A DNA stretch of 64,000 nt from DAIPKP01 sp964545875 (GCA_964545875.1 CAZJHH010000001.1:248001-312000), one strand, 5' to 3'; positions 1 to 8,737 are shown, numbered from the stretch's first letter. Notes: generated from the sequence alone by a model not told the origin. Numbers and translations are program-made.

Positions 1-720
1 CTGATACGTAAACTGCTTCCTTCGGCCCGAATTTTGGAGGCCAGGAACGGAAAAGAAGCTCTGGAGGTGGTGGAGAAAAATTCCCCGGATCTTCTTTTCA
101 TGGACGTGCAGATGCCCGAAATGGACGGCAACGAGGCCGCCCGGGCCATTCGAAAGCGGGAAAAACCTGGTAGGGGGCGCCTTCCTATCGTGGGGCTTTC
201 CGCAGGGGCCATGCAGGCCGAGCGGGAACGGAGCCTTGAAGCCGGAATGGACGATTTTCTTGCCAAGCCCGTAGAAATGTCCAGGCTCCGGGAGGTGCTG
301 GAGAAGTATCTGGTTTTTCCGGAAGCTTTTTCCGGGGAAATTCCGCAAGAAGAACCCTCCGAAAAGGAGGAATGGCATTTCGACGTTGCTCTTCTCGCCG
401 AGGAGATCGGGGATTCCCGGGCGGTGAGAGAGCTTGTGGAAACCTCTCTGGAGACGCTGCCCGGAATTTTTCTTCTTTTGAAGAAAGCTCTGGAGGAGGA
501 AAACCGAAAGGGGCTTCTCACGGCATTGCATTCCATAAAGGGAGTGGCCCTGAACATGCGTTTTCCCCGTCTTCGGATTCTGGCGGAATCTCTGGAGAAC
601 CGCTGCCGCCAGGAAGGAGAGGAGTTTTCCCGAATGCAGCGGTTCTGCCGGGCTTTGGAGGAGGAGTGGAATCTTCTTGCCTCTCTGTTGGAGCGGGGAG
701 AGTGGCAACGGCATCTCTGA
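1..720 (+). CDS. Hybrid sensor kinase, C-terminal part (receiver + Hpt), cut by window edge
   Basis: The frame is open from the first base, so the start and the kinase core are outside the window and 239 C-terminal residues remain. Residues 1-95 are a receiver domain: phosphoacceptor Asp at about residue 35 in LLFMDVQMPEMDG and the conserved Lys in FLAKPVE. After a Glu/Pro-rich linker comes an Hpt domain with the phospho-His at about residue 177 in LHSIKG. Receiver followed by Hpt at a C-terminus is the ArcB/BarA phosphorelay layout, so this is most likely the end of a membrane or cytosolic hybrid histidine kinase. A stand-alone receiver-Hpt protein is possible because the upstream part is unseen. 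No partner regulator is adjacent; the next gene converges on it. Confidence 0.85.
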   Translation: MIRKLLPSARILEARNGKEALEVVEKNSPDLLFMDVQMPEMDGNEAARAIRKREKPGRGRLPIVGLSAGAMQAERERSLEAGMDDFLAKPVEMSRLREVLEKYLVFPEAFSGEIPQEEPSEKEEWHFDVALLAEEIGDSRAVRELVETSLETLPGIFLLLKKALEEENRKGLLTALHSIKGVALNMRFPRLRILAESLENRCRQEGEEFSRMQRFCRALEEEWNLLASLLERGEWQRHL

Positions 721-732
721 AGAGGGCCGCGA

Positions 733-775
733 AAAAACGCGAAGGCCCCGGAACGCTACGTTCCGGGGCCTTCGC
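733..775 (-). terminator. Intrinsic terminator of wtpA
   Basis: Perfect 17-bp inverted repeat (739-755 and 759-775) with a 3-nt loop between two convergent genes. The A-run at 733-737 becomes a U-run after the hairpin only on the minus strand, so it mainly terminates the wtp operon, though the stem could also slow transcripts from the left. Confidence 0.85.
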
Positions 776-805
776 GCAACCTAGAAAGGTTCGATTATTT
801 CCGGG

Positions 806-1759
806 CTATTTCATGAAGGATTTCAAAGCCTCGGGAAGAGCGTCTTCCGGGGTGGCGGTCTGAGGGCCTACCACGGCCTGTCCCATATCTTCGAGAATCT
901 TGAGTCCTCCCTCGGGGGAGAGAGCGAATTCCAGGAATTTCAGAGCCAGTTCCTTCTGTTCCCCTCCCAGGGGCATGGTGCAGCCGTATACTACGGGCTC
1001 TCCCTTGGTGATGACGGTGCTTCCCGGAGTGGCTCCGGAGCGTTCCACTTCGGCGGTGGCGTAGAAATCCTTATAGGCGGGATCCTTGAGGTTGATCTTG
1101 GCGGGAAGCTCCACGTACTTCAGATTGTGCTGTACCGCCACGGAACGATATTCGAAGGCATAGTCCATGGCACCGCTTTCCACCATGGCGATGAGGTCGA
1201 TGGCCTTGGGGCGCACCGCCCGCTTGGGATCTTTCATGGCGTTTTCGTAAAGATCCGGCACGCCGTAGTACTCCGAGGCGAGCTGCAGCACCATGAGAGA
1301 GCGGTAGCCGCAGGGATCCGCATCGGGATCCGAATGCCCCCAGCGCACGTCTTCCCGGAGGATGATCTCATACCAGTTTTCTCCGTCGATTTCCTCCGCA
1401 TAGGCGGATTCCGGAGCGTACATGAGCACCAGTTCGTTGCTGGCGAAGAGCACGTTCCAATTGGCGTATTCCGGGCGGAGAAGCCGCTCGATCACCATGT
1501 AGTCCGCGGTAAAGAAGAGGTCGCATTTGCCCCCCAGGTCGATGATCTTCCGGGCGAGAGCCGCACTCCCCCCGGCCTCCCGAAGCACGTCCACGTCGGG
1601 ATGGGCCTTCTCGAAGGCTTCTTCCATGGCCTGCATGGGAGCGCTCAGGCTTCCCGCATGAAAGACGTTCAGGGTTTCCTTTGCCAGGAGCGGAGCCGCT
1701 CCGAGGAGCAGAAAAAGGGGAACTGCGAGAAAGAGAACCGTACATTTTCGAAACTTCAT
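806..1759 (-). CDS. wtpA: Tungstate/molybdate ABC transporter substrate-binding protein WtpA
   Basis: 317 residues with an N-terminal signal peptide (hydrophobic about 8-26, cleavage near LLA-KE), so an exported oxyanion-binding protein. The mature N-terminus LNVFHAGSL and the later GHSDPDADPCGYRS segment are typical of the WtpA/ModA-like family, which binds tungstate and molybdate. Length matches the family. ATG at 1759 has a GGAGGT ribosome site 8 nt upstream. It is the last gene of wtpB-wtpC-wtpA, separated from wtpC by 73 nt, and is followed by a strong terminator. Whether W or Mo is preferred cannot be read from sequence; the wtp gene set favours tungstate. Confidence 0.9.
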   Translation of the reverse strand: MKFRKCTVLFLAVPLFLLLGAAPLLAKETLNVFHAGSLSAPMQAMEEAFEKAHPDVDVLREAGGSAALARKIIDLGGKCDLFFTADYMVIERLLRPEYANWNVLFASNELVLMYAPESAYAEEIDGENWYEIILREDVRWGHSDPDADPCGYRSLMVLQLASEYYGVPDLYENAMKDPKRAVRPKAIDLIAMVESGAMDYAFEYRSVAVQHNLKYVELPAKINLKDPAYKDFYATAEVERSGATPGSTVITKGEPVVYGCTMPLGGEQKELALKFLEFALSPEGGLKILEDMGQAVVGPQTATPEDALPEALKSFMK

Positions 1760-1832
1760 ACTGCAACACCTCCGTAAAAGTATGGAAACGATTGCCTTCC
1801 TCCCGAAAGGAAGAAGGAGTACATCCTTGGTT

Positions 1833-2873
1833 CTAAAAGAGATGCACCGATTCGGGCTTGAAGAACATCCACCCCTGCCGGCCCGACCGGAGCCCCAGAT
1901 CCAGAAAGGTGGAGCCCAGCACGTGGGCGGTAAGGCGGATCTGGGAAGATTCCAGGGTTACCTCCAGGGCGGTTTCCCGGGGCACCACCGAGGAGATGAC
2001 TCCCGAAAAGGCGTTGATGGCATCCGTTCCCTCCCAGGGGCGGTTCCCCAGAAGGATATGTTCCGGCCGGATTCCCACGAAGCAGGAAGGGCGGTTCTCT
2101 TCGGGGGATGAGGCGAGAACGAATTCCACTCCTTCGTCCAGGAGGGCCAGATTGCGGTGCACCGAAGCGGCGAAGATGTTTTTCATTCCTACGAAGGCCG
2201 CCACCTCTCGATTGGCGGGGGTGCGGAACACGCTTTCCACGCTTCCCGTCTGCTGGAGCACTCCCTCCCGAAGCACCGCCACCCGTTCTCCCAGAGAGAG
2301 AACCTCTCCGAAGTCGTGGGTTACCATAAGGATGGTAAATCCCTCCTCCTCGTGGAGCTTCCGGAGATACTCCTGGATCTCCTCCCGAAAGAGAGGATCC
2401 AGCGCCGCCAGGGGTTCGTCCAGGAGGAGAAGCCGGGGTTTCGCCGCCAGGGCCCGGGCCAGGGCGGTGCGCTGCTGCTCTCCCCCCGAAAGGGTTCCGG
2501 GAAAGCGGTGCAGCAGGGGTTCCAGCCGTAGAAGGGCGATAAGATGTTCCACGTGATTGCGCTGTTCCCGGTTCCGGGAAAAGCGCAGAGGATAGGTGAT
2601 ATTCTCCCGTACCGAAAGATGGGGAAAGAGGGCGTAGTCCTGGTAGACCAGGGCTATGCGGCGTTTTTCCGGGGGAAGCCCCGAGATGGGTTGCCCGTCG
2701 AGAAAAATCTCTCCCCGGTGAGGCTGAAGTCCTGCAATGGCTTCGAGAATCATGGTTTTTCCCGCTCCGCTGGGGCCCACGAGCATGAAAAACTCTCCCT
2801 CCTCCACCGAAAGGGAGAGGGGAGCCAGAGAGAATCCCGGAAGCTGAATGCTTACGTTGTCGAGGCGGATCAT
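1833..2873 (-). CDS. wtpC: Tungstate/molybdate ABC transporter ATP-binding protein WtpC
   Basis: 346-residue ABC ATPase that powers oxyanion import. Visible motifs: Walker A GPSGAGKT near residue 35, signature LSGGEQQR near 130, Walker B LLLLDEP near 150 and the switch His in VTHD. The C-terminal 100 residues form a TOBE/MOP-type domain, common in ModC/WtpC-class ATPases and able to bind oxyanion. Its ATG overlaps the wtpB stop by four bases (ATGA), so translation is coupled. Confidence 0.9.
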   Translation of the reverse strand: MIRLDNVSIQLPGFSLAPLSLSVEEGEFFMLVGPSGAGKTMILEAIAGLQPHRGEIFLDGQPISGLPPEKRRIALVYQDYALFPHLSVRENITYPLRFSRNREQRNHVEHLIALLRLEPLLHRFPGTLSGGEQQRTALARALAAKPRLLLLDEPLAALDPLFREEIQEYLRKLHEEEGFTILMVTHDFGEVLSLGERVAVLREGVLQQTGSVESVFRTPANREVAAFVGMKNIFAASVHRNLALLDEGVEFVLASSPEENRPSCFVGIRPEHILLGNRPWEGTDAINAFSGVISSVVPRETALEVTLESSQIRLTAHVLGSTFLDLGLRSGRQGWMFFKPESVHLF

Positions 2874-3676
2874 GGCTGCATCTCCCGGTTTTTCCCCTCG
2901 GTTCCCCGCACCGCCAGAAGCCGGAGAAGGACGAACATTACCAGGGAAATGGAGATAAGCTGCACCGCAATGGGGGAGGAATATTTGAGCCCGAAGGTGG
3001 CAAAGCGGTCATAGATGAGGGTGGGGGCCACCATGGGATGGTAGGCGATGATCACCACCGCTCCGAACTCGCTGACGCTCCGGGCCCAGCTCATGATAAG
3101 TCCCGAATAGAGCCCTCTCTTTGCCAGGGGAAGGGTGACGTGAAAAAAGGTGTAGCCCGGAGAGGCTCCCAGAGTCTGGCTTACCCGCTCCAGCCGGGGA
3201 GAGATGGAGGCGAAGGCATCCTTCAGGGGGTTTACGTAAAAGGGGATGCTCACGAAAATGCAGGCCAGAACGATGCCGAAGGAGCTGTTTACGGGTTGTA
3301 GTCCCATGCTTTCCAGAAACGAGCCCAGGGGGGCTCGGGGAGAGATAACCATGAGCACCGCGATGCCCGCCACCGTGTGGGGTACCATGATGGGAATATC
3401 GATGATGGCTTCGAGAACGGACTTTCCCCGGAAGTTCTTCCGGGTCAGAAAATAGGCCAGGGGAGTGCCGAAAAGAGCGATGACTCCCGTGGCGGCAGCG
3501 GCGGTCCAGATGCTGCGCCAGAGGGCTTCAAGCACTTCCCGATCGGCGGCGGCGGCGGCCACCACGCTCCAATCCGCCCGGAGAAACATGTTTGCCAGGG
3601 GCCAGAGGATGTAGATGAGGAGAAAGGATCCCATTAAAAGGGTGAACCAGCGGTTACGAAAGGTACGAGTATACAT
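2870..3676 (-). CDS. wtpB: Tungstate/molybdate ABC transporter permease WtpB
   Basis: 268-residue inner-membrane permease with about six hydrophobic segments and the cytoplasmic EAA-type loop (around the segment LERVSQTLGASPGYTFFHVTLP) that contacts the ATPase. It is the first gene of the operon. ATG at 3676 has GGAGGG upstream. The leader contains a predicted Moco/Tuco-family riboswitch and a terminator hairpin ending about 30 nt before the start codon, so expression is probably set by premature termination. Confidence 0.9.
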   Translation of the reverse strand: MYTRTFRNRWFTLLMGSFLLIYILWPLANMFLRADWSVVAAAAADREVLEALWRSIWTAAAATGVIALFGTPLAYFLTRKNFRGKSVLEAIIDIPIMVPHTVAGIAVLMVISPRAPLGSFLESMGLQPVNSSFGIVLACIFVSIPFYVNPLKDAFASISPRLERVSQTLGASPGYTFFHVTLPLAKRGLYSGLIMSWARSVSEFGAVVIIAYHPMVAPTLIYDRFATFGLKYSSPIAVQLISISLVMFVLLRLLAVRGTEGKNREMQP

Positions 3677-3707
3677 GGACAGATCCCTCCGGGGATTATC
3701 GAATACA

Positions 3708-3734
3708 AAAGCCGCTCCATCACGGAGCGGCTTT
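3708..3734 (-). terminator. Leader terminator between riboswitch and wtpB
   Basis: Perfect 11-bp stem (3708-3718 and 3724-3734) with a 5-nt loop; on the minus strand the stem ends in a short U-rich run. It lies between the predicted aptamer and the wtpB start, the position expected of an expression platform. Confidence 0.75.
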
Positions 3735-3751
3735 GCAATTCTTCTACCTGT

Positions 3752-3862
3752 ATAGCCGCATTCCTTTCCACCATGGGAGGCGCCGGGGTTTCCCCCCGCA
3801 CCCTGTCGGCCTCCCGTCCATCTTTTAGAAAAAGAACAGGCCGAAAGGCTCGGAATGGCACT
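3752..3862 (-). ncRNA. Predicted Moco/Tuco-family riboswitch aptamer upstream of wtpBCA
   Basis: Read on the minus strand, the leader has an outer stem CATTCC/GGAATG, then CCGAGCC, a long stem GGGAGGC.../GCCTCCC enclosing a GGGG-GAAA-CCCC hairpin, and a 3' GGAAAGGAATG strand that closes the outer stem. The layout and signature words (CCGAGCC, GAAA loop, GCCTCCC, GGAAAGG) agree with my recollection of the molybdenum/tungsten cofactor riboswitch family, and the same words recur before tupA at 16603-16705. The family assignment is from memory; a covariance-model search would settle it. Confidence 0.75.
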
Positions 3863-3884
3863 CTTTATGGAAAAAACCTATGTC

Positions 3885-3899
3885 TTCCGCATTATAGCA
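3885..3899 (-). promoter_or_regulatory. Extended -10 promoter of the wtp operon
   Basis: On the minus strand TGC-TATAAT (-10 hexamer at 3891-3896) forms an extended -10 element with no good -35. Transcription from about 3884 would give a 5' leader near 200 nt that contains the whole predicted riboswitch. The tupA leader has a very similar TGTGCTAT element. Confidence 0.6.
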
Positions 3900-3952
3900 C
3901 ATGCCAGAAAAGAGAACAGCCTTCCGGAGCGAAAGGTACTTGAAGAAGCGGG

Positions 3953-5215
3953 CTAAAAAAGGGGGAGCCACCGGGGGGAGAAAATACGCTCCTCGGTCTC
4001 TCCGGGGTAGGTGGCGTGGAGGCTCAAGGCTATGGTTTCCCGGGGGCCCTGAAAATACTCCACCCAAAGGGTGTGCTCCCCCGGGGCGAGCAGGATCGAT
4101 GCGGATTTGCTCTGGGGAGGATGAATGCCGTCGTTGTCGATCACCAGCTTGCCGTCTATCCAGAGCCGGGAGCCATCATCCGAATGCAGCCGGAAGGTGT
4201 AGTTTCCTCCCTGCTCTATCCGGAATCGTCCCTCGTAGACCAGGCCGAACCATTCGAATCGATGGGTGATCCCCGGAAATCCCTGGGTGAATTTTCGGGG
4301 CGAGATGTTGAGTGCATCGGTGTAGATGGTTCCCACGGGAGAAAGGCTGGAGAAATTCGGCAACCGGTTGGTTCCCTCGGGAAGGGCGTAGACGGTTCCC
4401 AGAAGGGCGTGAGGGTTTTTCGAGGGAGAGCCGAAGGGAGTGTCCGGAGAGTTTTCGGGGTTGCTCCCCCGGGGAATGGCATACCAGGGATAGAGTCCCG
4501 GAGAGTCGCTCCTGCTGAAGGTTCCCGCCATGAAGAATGTGGCGTTTTCCGGGGCCTCCCGGCGGTCCAGAATCCATCCTTCCCAGCGTTCCCGCACGCC
4601 ATGGCGGGTGCAGTGCAGCACCAGGCGGCGATCTGTCAGCTCTCCCGAGACGGCGGTTCCGAGAAGCGTGCCGTATACATGATGCTTTCCGTGATTATCC
4701 CGGAACTGCAGCATGCCGGTCTCCCCGTTGCCGTTGACTTCCCAGAGAGTGGGGTAGGGGAGATTCGGCAGAGCCTCCTGCGGAGCTTCTCCTTCGGTGT
4801 GCAGGGTTATTTCGGAGAAGTCGATGCAGCAGGCGCAATCATCCCGGATGCGTATTCCCTCGATGGTGCTGTTCAGGGGGAGGTCCACCTGGATAATGTG
4901 TTTCTGGGTGGCCGCGGAGGACACCGCATCCACGGTGTGCCGGAGTCCCCAAAGGCCGCCGCTGAGCACCTCGATGAAAACCCTGCTTTTGCATCCGTAG
5001 CCTCGCCCCGTATCGAAACGAATTTCGGCGGAGCGGACATAGACCGGAGCGAAGGTATAGGTATGCTCTCCGAAAAAACAGCAGCAGTCCCGCTCTTCGT
5101 TATCCCCTTCGGAGCAGGAGAGGGTAAAGGATTCGCTCCGGGCCGGAGCGGGGCAGAGGAATGCGAAAAGTGCCGCAAGGAGGAGCAGAGGGGAAATTTT
5201 TTTCGTGAAATTCAT
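3953..5215 (-). CDS. Exported Cys-rich PA14-domain protein
   Basis: 420 residues from the ATG at 5215, chosen because an AGGAG site lies 7 nt upstream; upstream in-frame starts lack spacing. A signal peptide (hydrophobic about 9-25) is followed by a Cys-rich region with a CCC run near residue 46 and a CACC cluster near 125, resembling a beta-sandwich but unassigned. Residues about 290-400 form a PA14 domain (YEGRFRIEQGGNYTFRLHSDDGSRLWIDGKLVIDN), usually a carbohydrate- or surface-binding beta-barrel. No catalytic motif is seen. It is monocistronic, between the wtp leader and a long divergent intergenic region. Likely periplasmic or surface adhesin-like; exact role unknown. Confidence 0.8.
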   Translation of the reverse strand: MNFTKKISPLLLLAALFAFLCPAPARSESFTLSCSEGDNEERDCCCFFGEHTYTFAPVYVRSAEIRFDTGRGYGCKSRVFIEVLSGGLWGLRHTVDAVSSAATQKHIIQVDLPLNSTIEGIRIRDDCACCIDFSEITLHTEGEAPQEALPNLPYPTLWEVNGNGETGMLQFRDNHGKHHVYGTLLGTAVSGELTDRRLVLHCTRHGVRERWEGWILDRREAPENATFFMAGTFSRSDSPGLYPWYAIPRGSNPENSPDTPFGSPSKNPHALLGTVYALPEGTNRLPNFSSLSPVGTIYTDALNISPRKFTQGFPGITHRFEWFGLVYEGRFRIEQGGNYTFRLHSDDGSRLWIDGKLVIDNDGIHPPQSKSASILLAPGEHTLWVEYFQGPRETIALSLHATYPGETEERIFSPRWLPLF

Positions 5216-5325
5216 GGTCATTCTCCTTTCCTCAAAAGCTTTGAAATGGCGGAGCTTTACAAGCATAAAGGTTCTTGTCTTCGGCGGGGAAACTCGGGAA
5301 GGATTTCTTTGTTTGCCACGGTACC

Positions 5326-5353
5326 ATCATGATGTTTTTGGGGCGTATGTCAA
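5326..5353 (-). promoter_or_regulatory. Promoter candidate for the PA14 protein gene
   Basis: Minus-strand TTGACA (5348-5353) is a perfect -35, followed after 16 nt by CATGAT (5326-5331). It lies about 110 nt upstream of the start codon. Confidence 0.5.
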
Positions 5354-5613
5354 GCGGGAGAAGAACCGGAAATACGAGAACCTTTTCGGGAAAGAGGAGG
5401 ATCGGTTTTCCCATCTTTTCATGGCTGCCAGAGTTTTTCCCAGAAGAAAAGAGACGCCTGGGACGAAAATTTTCGCGGCTCCTTCCGGAGGTTGCCAAAA
5501 AGAAACGATATGTCTTCGAAAGTTTCGAAAAAAGAATATTTAAAATCTTTAGTTTATGTCTGAAAGCCTCCTGTTTTCGGATAAACTTTCTGGTTTGAGA
5601 AGAAAAAATACCG

Positions 5614-5642
5614 TTGACGAAAAGAAAAAAGCATAGTAGGAT
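5614..5642 (+). promoter_or_regulatory. Promoter of the ornithine aminotransferase gene
   Basis: TTGACG (5614-5619), 17-nt spacer, TAGGAT (5637-5642). It is a near-consensus housekeeping promoter pointing at the gene starting at 5761. Confidence 0.7.
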
Positions 5643-5760
5643 AGATGAAAGTGAACGAATTTGACGGTAACTAAACATAAGTTTATAAACGCGGATATGG
5701 TGAACCAAATAAAGAAAGTGGTTCAAAAAAGGATCATACAACAAAGAAAGAGGTGTCGGA

Positions 5761-6966
5761 ATGAGTCGTTATTCCTCCCAAGAATTGATGCATATGGAGC
5801 ATGAGTACGGAGCACACAACTATCATCCTCTGGAGGTGGTTATCTCCAAAGCCGAAGGTATCTGGGTGGAAGATCCCGAAGGGCGGCGCTACATGGATAT
5901 GCTTTCCGCCTATTCCGCAGTCAACCAGGGGCACCGGCATCCCCGGATCATTCAGGCTCTCAAGGATCAGGCGGACGTGGTTACCCTTACCTCCCGGGCC
6001 TTCTTCAACGATCGCTGGCCCCTCTTCGCCAAGAAGCTCGCGGAGTTTACCGGCAAAGAGATGATTCTCCCCATGAACACCGGTGCCGAAGCGGTGGAGA
6101 CCGCCATCAAGACCATGCGCAAGTGGGGCTACCTGGTGAAGGGCGTGGAGCAGGACAAGGCGGAGATCATCGTCTTCGAGGAAAATTTCCACGGCCGTAC
6201 GGTAACCATCGTCTCCTTCTCGGTGGACGAGATTGCCAAGGATAACTACGGTCCCTATACCCCGGGATTCACCATCGTTCCCTATGACGACCTCGCGGCG
6301 GTGGAGAAGGCGGTAACCAAGAACACCGTGGGTATTCTCGTGGAGCCCATTCAGGGCGAGGCGGGAGTGGCGGTTCCCAGCGAGGGTTTCCTCAAGGGCC
6401 TGGAGAGCATCGCCAAGAGAAATAACGTGCTTCTCGCTCTGGACGAAGTGCAGACCGGCTTCTGCCGTACCGGCAAAACCTTCGCCTTCCAGCACGAGGG
6501 CATCAATCCGGATATCATCATCATGGGCAAGGCCCTGGGGGGCGGAGTGCTTCCCGTTTCCGCCATCGCCGCCAACAAGGATATCCTTGGAGTTTTCGAG
6601 CCCGGAAGCCACGGCTCCACCTTCGGGGGCAATCCCCTGGCCTGTGCGGTAGCCACTGCGGCGCTGGACGTGCTGGTGGACGAGAAGCTGGCGGATCGGG
6701 CGGCGGAGCTGGGAGCCTACTTCATGGAAGGGATCAAGGCCATCAACTCTCCCAAGATCAAGCAGGTTCGGGGCAAGGGGCTTCTCATCGGCGTGGTGCT
6801 TCACGAATCCGCCGGCAAGGCCCGGATCTACACCACCGCTCTCAAGGATAAGGGGCTTCTCTGCAAGGAGACCCATAGCTGGATTATCCGCTTCGCTCCT
6901 CCCCTCACCATCACGAAAGAAGAGATCGACGCGGCCCTGGAGAAGATCCGGGAGGTCTTCGCCTAA
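5761..6966 (+). CDS. rocD: Ornithine--oxo-acid aminotransferase
   Basis: 401-residue class III PLP aminotransferase, the usual length. It transfers the delta-amino group of ornithine to 2-oxoglutarate, giving glutamate semialdehyde for arginine/ornithine breakdown or proline formation. Family features: N-terminal HNYHPLEVV, SAVNQGHRHP, MNTGAEAVETAIK, the PLP-contact Asp in LALDEVQTG and the PLP Lys in MGKALGGGVLP, then STFGGNPLA. It has its own promoter and a terminator directly downstream. Across the terminator lies an ornithine cyclodeaminase family operon, so two ornithine routes are encoded side by side. Confidence 0.92.
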   Translation: MSRYSSQELMHMEHEYGAHNYHPLEVVISKAEGIWVEDPEGRRYMDMLSAYSAVNQGHRHPRIIQALKDQADVVTLTSRAFFNDRWPLFAKKLAEFTGKEMILPMNTGAEAVETAIKTMRKWGYLVKGVEQDKAEIIVFEENFHGRTVTIVSFSVDEIAKDNYGPYTPGFTIVPYDDLAAVEKAVTKNTVGILVEPIQGEAGVAVPSEGFLKGLESIAKRNNVLLALDEVQTGFCRTGKTFAFQHEGINPDIIIMGKALGGGVLPVSAIAANKDILGVFEPGSHGSTFGGNPLACAVATAALDVLVDEKLADRAAELGAYFMEGIKAINSPKIKQVRGKGLLIGVVLHESAGKARIYTTALKDKGLLCKETHSWIIRFAPPLTITKEEIDAALEKIREVFA

Positions 6967-7005
6967 AAAGAGCTTTCGAGGCTTTGACGCCTCCAAGATA
7001 GATGC

Positions 7006-7046
7006 AAGGGAGTTCCGGGATACTCTATTCCGGAACTCCCTTTTTT
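7006..7046 (+). terminator. Intrinsic terminator of rocD
   Basis: 11-bp stem (7008-7018, 7030-7040) with an 11-nt loop and a following T6 run. The convergent dehydratase gene ends at 7058, so the stem may also act weakly on that strand. Confidence 0.9.
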
Positions 7047-7057
7047 GATGCTCTTTT

Positions 7058-8737
7058 TTACAGCAGGTCTTCCAGCATGCCTCCCTCGTCGGCTCCCAGG
7101 GCAAGCTTGGCACAGATTCCCAAAATGCCCCCCTTTACCTTGGGAGGAGGAGGCGTCCAGGCGGCGAGGCGCCGGGCGATTTCTTCCTCCGCAACCTCCA
7201 GGTCTACCCGGCGGTTCTCGATGTCGATCCGGATATATTCCCCCTCTTCCACCACGGCCAGAGGGCCTCCTGCGGCGGCTTCCGGAGCGATGTGCCCCAC
7301 CGCGGCGCCTTCGGTGAACCCCGAAAAACGGCCATCCGTGAGGACGTAGACATCCTGTCCCAGTCCAAGGCCCACCAGGGCGTCGGTGGTCATCATCATC
7401 TCCCGCATTCCCGGAGCTCCCCGGGGGCCTTCGTACCGGATGACCACCACGTCTCCCCTGTCGATCTTTCCGGAAATTACCGCTTCGTGGGCGGCGTCGT
7501 CCGAGGAGAAGACCCGGGCGGGGCCCCGGAAAAGCCGGGCTTCCGGGGTTATGGTGGTGGTGCGGCAGATGCCTCCTTTTGGCATGAGGTTGCCCCGCAT
7601 TACCGCGATGCCTCCGGAGGAAAAGACCGGATTCGACGCCGGAGCGAGCACCTCGTGGTTTTTCGAGCGGTTTTCCGCGGCGACCTCCCCGGCGGTTATT
7701 CCGGAAACGCTCTTGGCCTCGGGGTGCAGGTAGTTCCGAAGCTCTCCCATAACGGCGGGAACGCCGCCGGCGTGATGCAGATCCATCACCGTGGCTTTTC
7801 CCGTGGGAATTACCCGGGAGAGAACGGGAACGGTGCGGGAAAGTTCGTCGAAATCTTCCAGGGAGAGGGGAATTTCAAGCTCCCGGGCATAGCTCAGGAG
7901 ATGGAGCACTCCGTTGGTGGAGCCTCCCAGAGCGAGAAGGGTCATAATGGCGTTGCGCAGGTTTTCCCGGCCCAGAACCTGCCGGGGGGTGATTCCCTGG
8001 CGGGTAAGTTCCACCGCCCGGCGCCCCGTCTGGGTGGCGTAGCGAAGCTTTTCCGCATAGACTCCGGGAACCGTGGCGGACCCCGGAAGGGACATGCCCA
8101 GGGCCTCCATGAGAATCTGCATGGTGTTGGCGGTGCCCATGAGGGCGCAGGCTCCGGGGCCGGGGCAAACGGAATTTTCCAGGTATTCCAGCCGTTCCGA
8201 CACGTCTTCCGTGCCGTACTGGGCCCCGAAGACGAGCTGATCCAGCTCGGACATCACCGCCTGGCGCCCCTCGGTGATGCAGGTGAGCTGGGGCCCTCCG
8301 GAAAGAAAGATGCTGGGAAGTCCCGAGCGGAGAGCGCCGATAAAGACTCCGGGGATGATGCTGTCGCAGGAGGCCAGTACCACCAGGCCATCCAGAAGCT
8401 GTACCTGACTCATGATCTCCACGGAGGAGGCGATGACGTCCCGGATGACGAGTTCGTACCGCATGTGGGGCGTGCCGATGGGCACGGCACCGCAGGTGGC
8501 GATGGTGCGGAACTCGAAGGGGGTGCCCCCGGCCTGCCAGATTCCCGCCTTCACATGCTCCGTCAGTTTGTCCAGGTGCACGTGTCCGAGCCCCGCATCG
8601 TTGGCGGGGTTCACCACTCCGATGAGGGGTTTGGAGAGATCCTCGTCATCATAACCCGCCCCCTTGTAGATGGCTCTTCGGGAGGCCGCGGCGGGGCCGG
8701 AGAAAAGATTTTCCCGGGCGGAACGGTAGTTTTTCAT
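7058..8737 (-). CDS. IlvD/Edd family dehydratase (dihydroxy-acid dehydratase-like)
   Basis: 559 residues, full family length. IlvD/Edd enzymes dehydrate 2,3-dihydroxy acids or sugar acids with an Fe-S cluster and Mg. Cluster-type Cys positions are present in TCGAVPIGTP, ASCDSIIPG and CPGPGACALMGTANTM, and the C-terminal TDGRFSGFTEGAAVGHI segment is standard. The N-terminal motif reads NPANDAGLGHVHL rather than the usual NSFN-type IlvD sequence, and no other ilv gene is near, so a substrate other than the branched-chain precursor is plausible. It is third in the operon after the ornithine cyclodeaminase homologue and the DauR-like regulator, with a 121-nt gap. Confidence 0.85.
   Translation of the reverse strand: MKNYRSARENLFSGPAAASRRAIYKGAGYDDEDLSKPLIGVVNPANDAGLGHVHLDKLTEHVKAGIWQAGGTPFEFRTIATCGAVPIGTPHMRYELVIRDVIASSVEIMSQVQLLDGLVVLASCDSIIPGVFIGALRSGLPSIFLSGGPQLTCITEGRQAVMSELDQLVFGAQYGTEDVSERLEYLENSVCPGPGACALMGTANTMQILMEALGMSLPGSATVPGVYAEKLRYATQTGRRAVELTRQGITPRQVLGRENLRNAIMTLLALGGSTNGVLHLLSYARELEIPLSLEDFDELSRTVPVLSRVIPTGKATVMDLHHAGGVPAVMGELRNYLHPEAKSVSGITAGEVAAENRSKNHEVLAPASNPVFSSGGIAVMRGNLMPKGGICRTTTITPEARLFRGPARVFSSDDAAHEAVISGKIDRGDVVVIRYEGPRGAPGMREMMMTTDALVGLGLGQDVYVLTDGRFSGFTEGAAVGHIAPEAAAGGPLAVVEEGEYIRIDIENRRVDLEVAEEEIARRLAAWTPPPPKVKGGILGICAKLALGADEGGMLEDLL

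Larger units (their letters stand above)
5216..5760. other. Long AT-rich divergent intergenic region
   Basis: 545 bp between two divergent genes, visibly richer in A/T than its neighbours. It holds the two promoter candidates listed separately. I see no convincing small ORF with a ribosome site, no clear structured RNA and no repeat. The 5' leader of the aminotransferase would be about 110 nt. Confidence 0.6.

Noticed and set aside
5205..5598. Plus-strand ORFs in the 545-bp intergenic region
   Set aside because: Start lies inside the PA14 gene's signal-peptide region, no ribosome site, no recognisable domain, and the region holds divergent promoters.
5216..5760. Amino-acid riboswitch upstream of rocD
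   Set aside because: The leader after the predicted start is only about 110 nt and shows no stems or conserved words I can tie to a known class.
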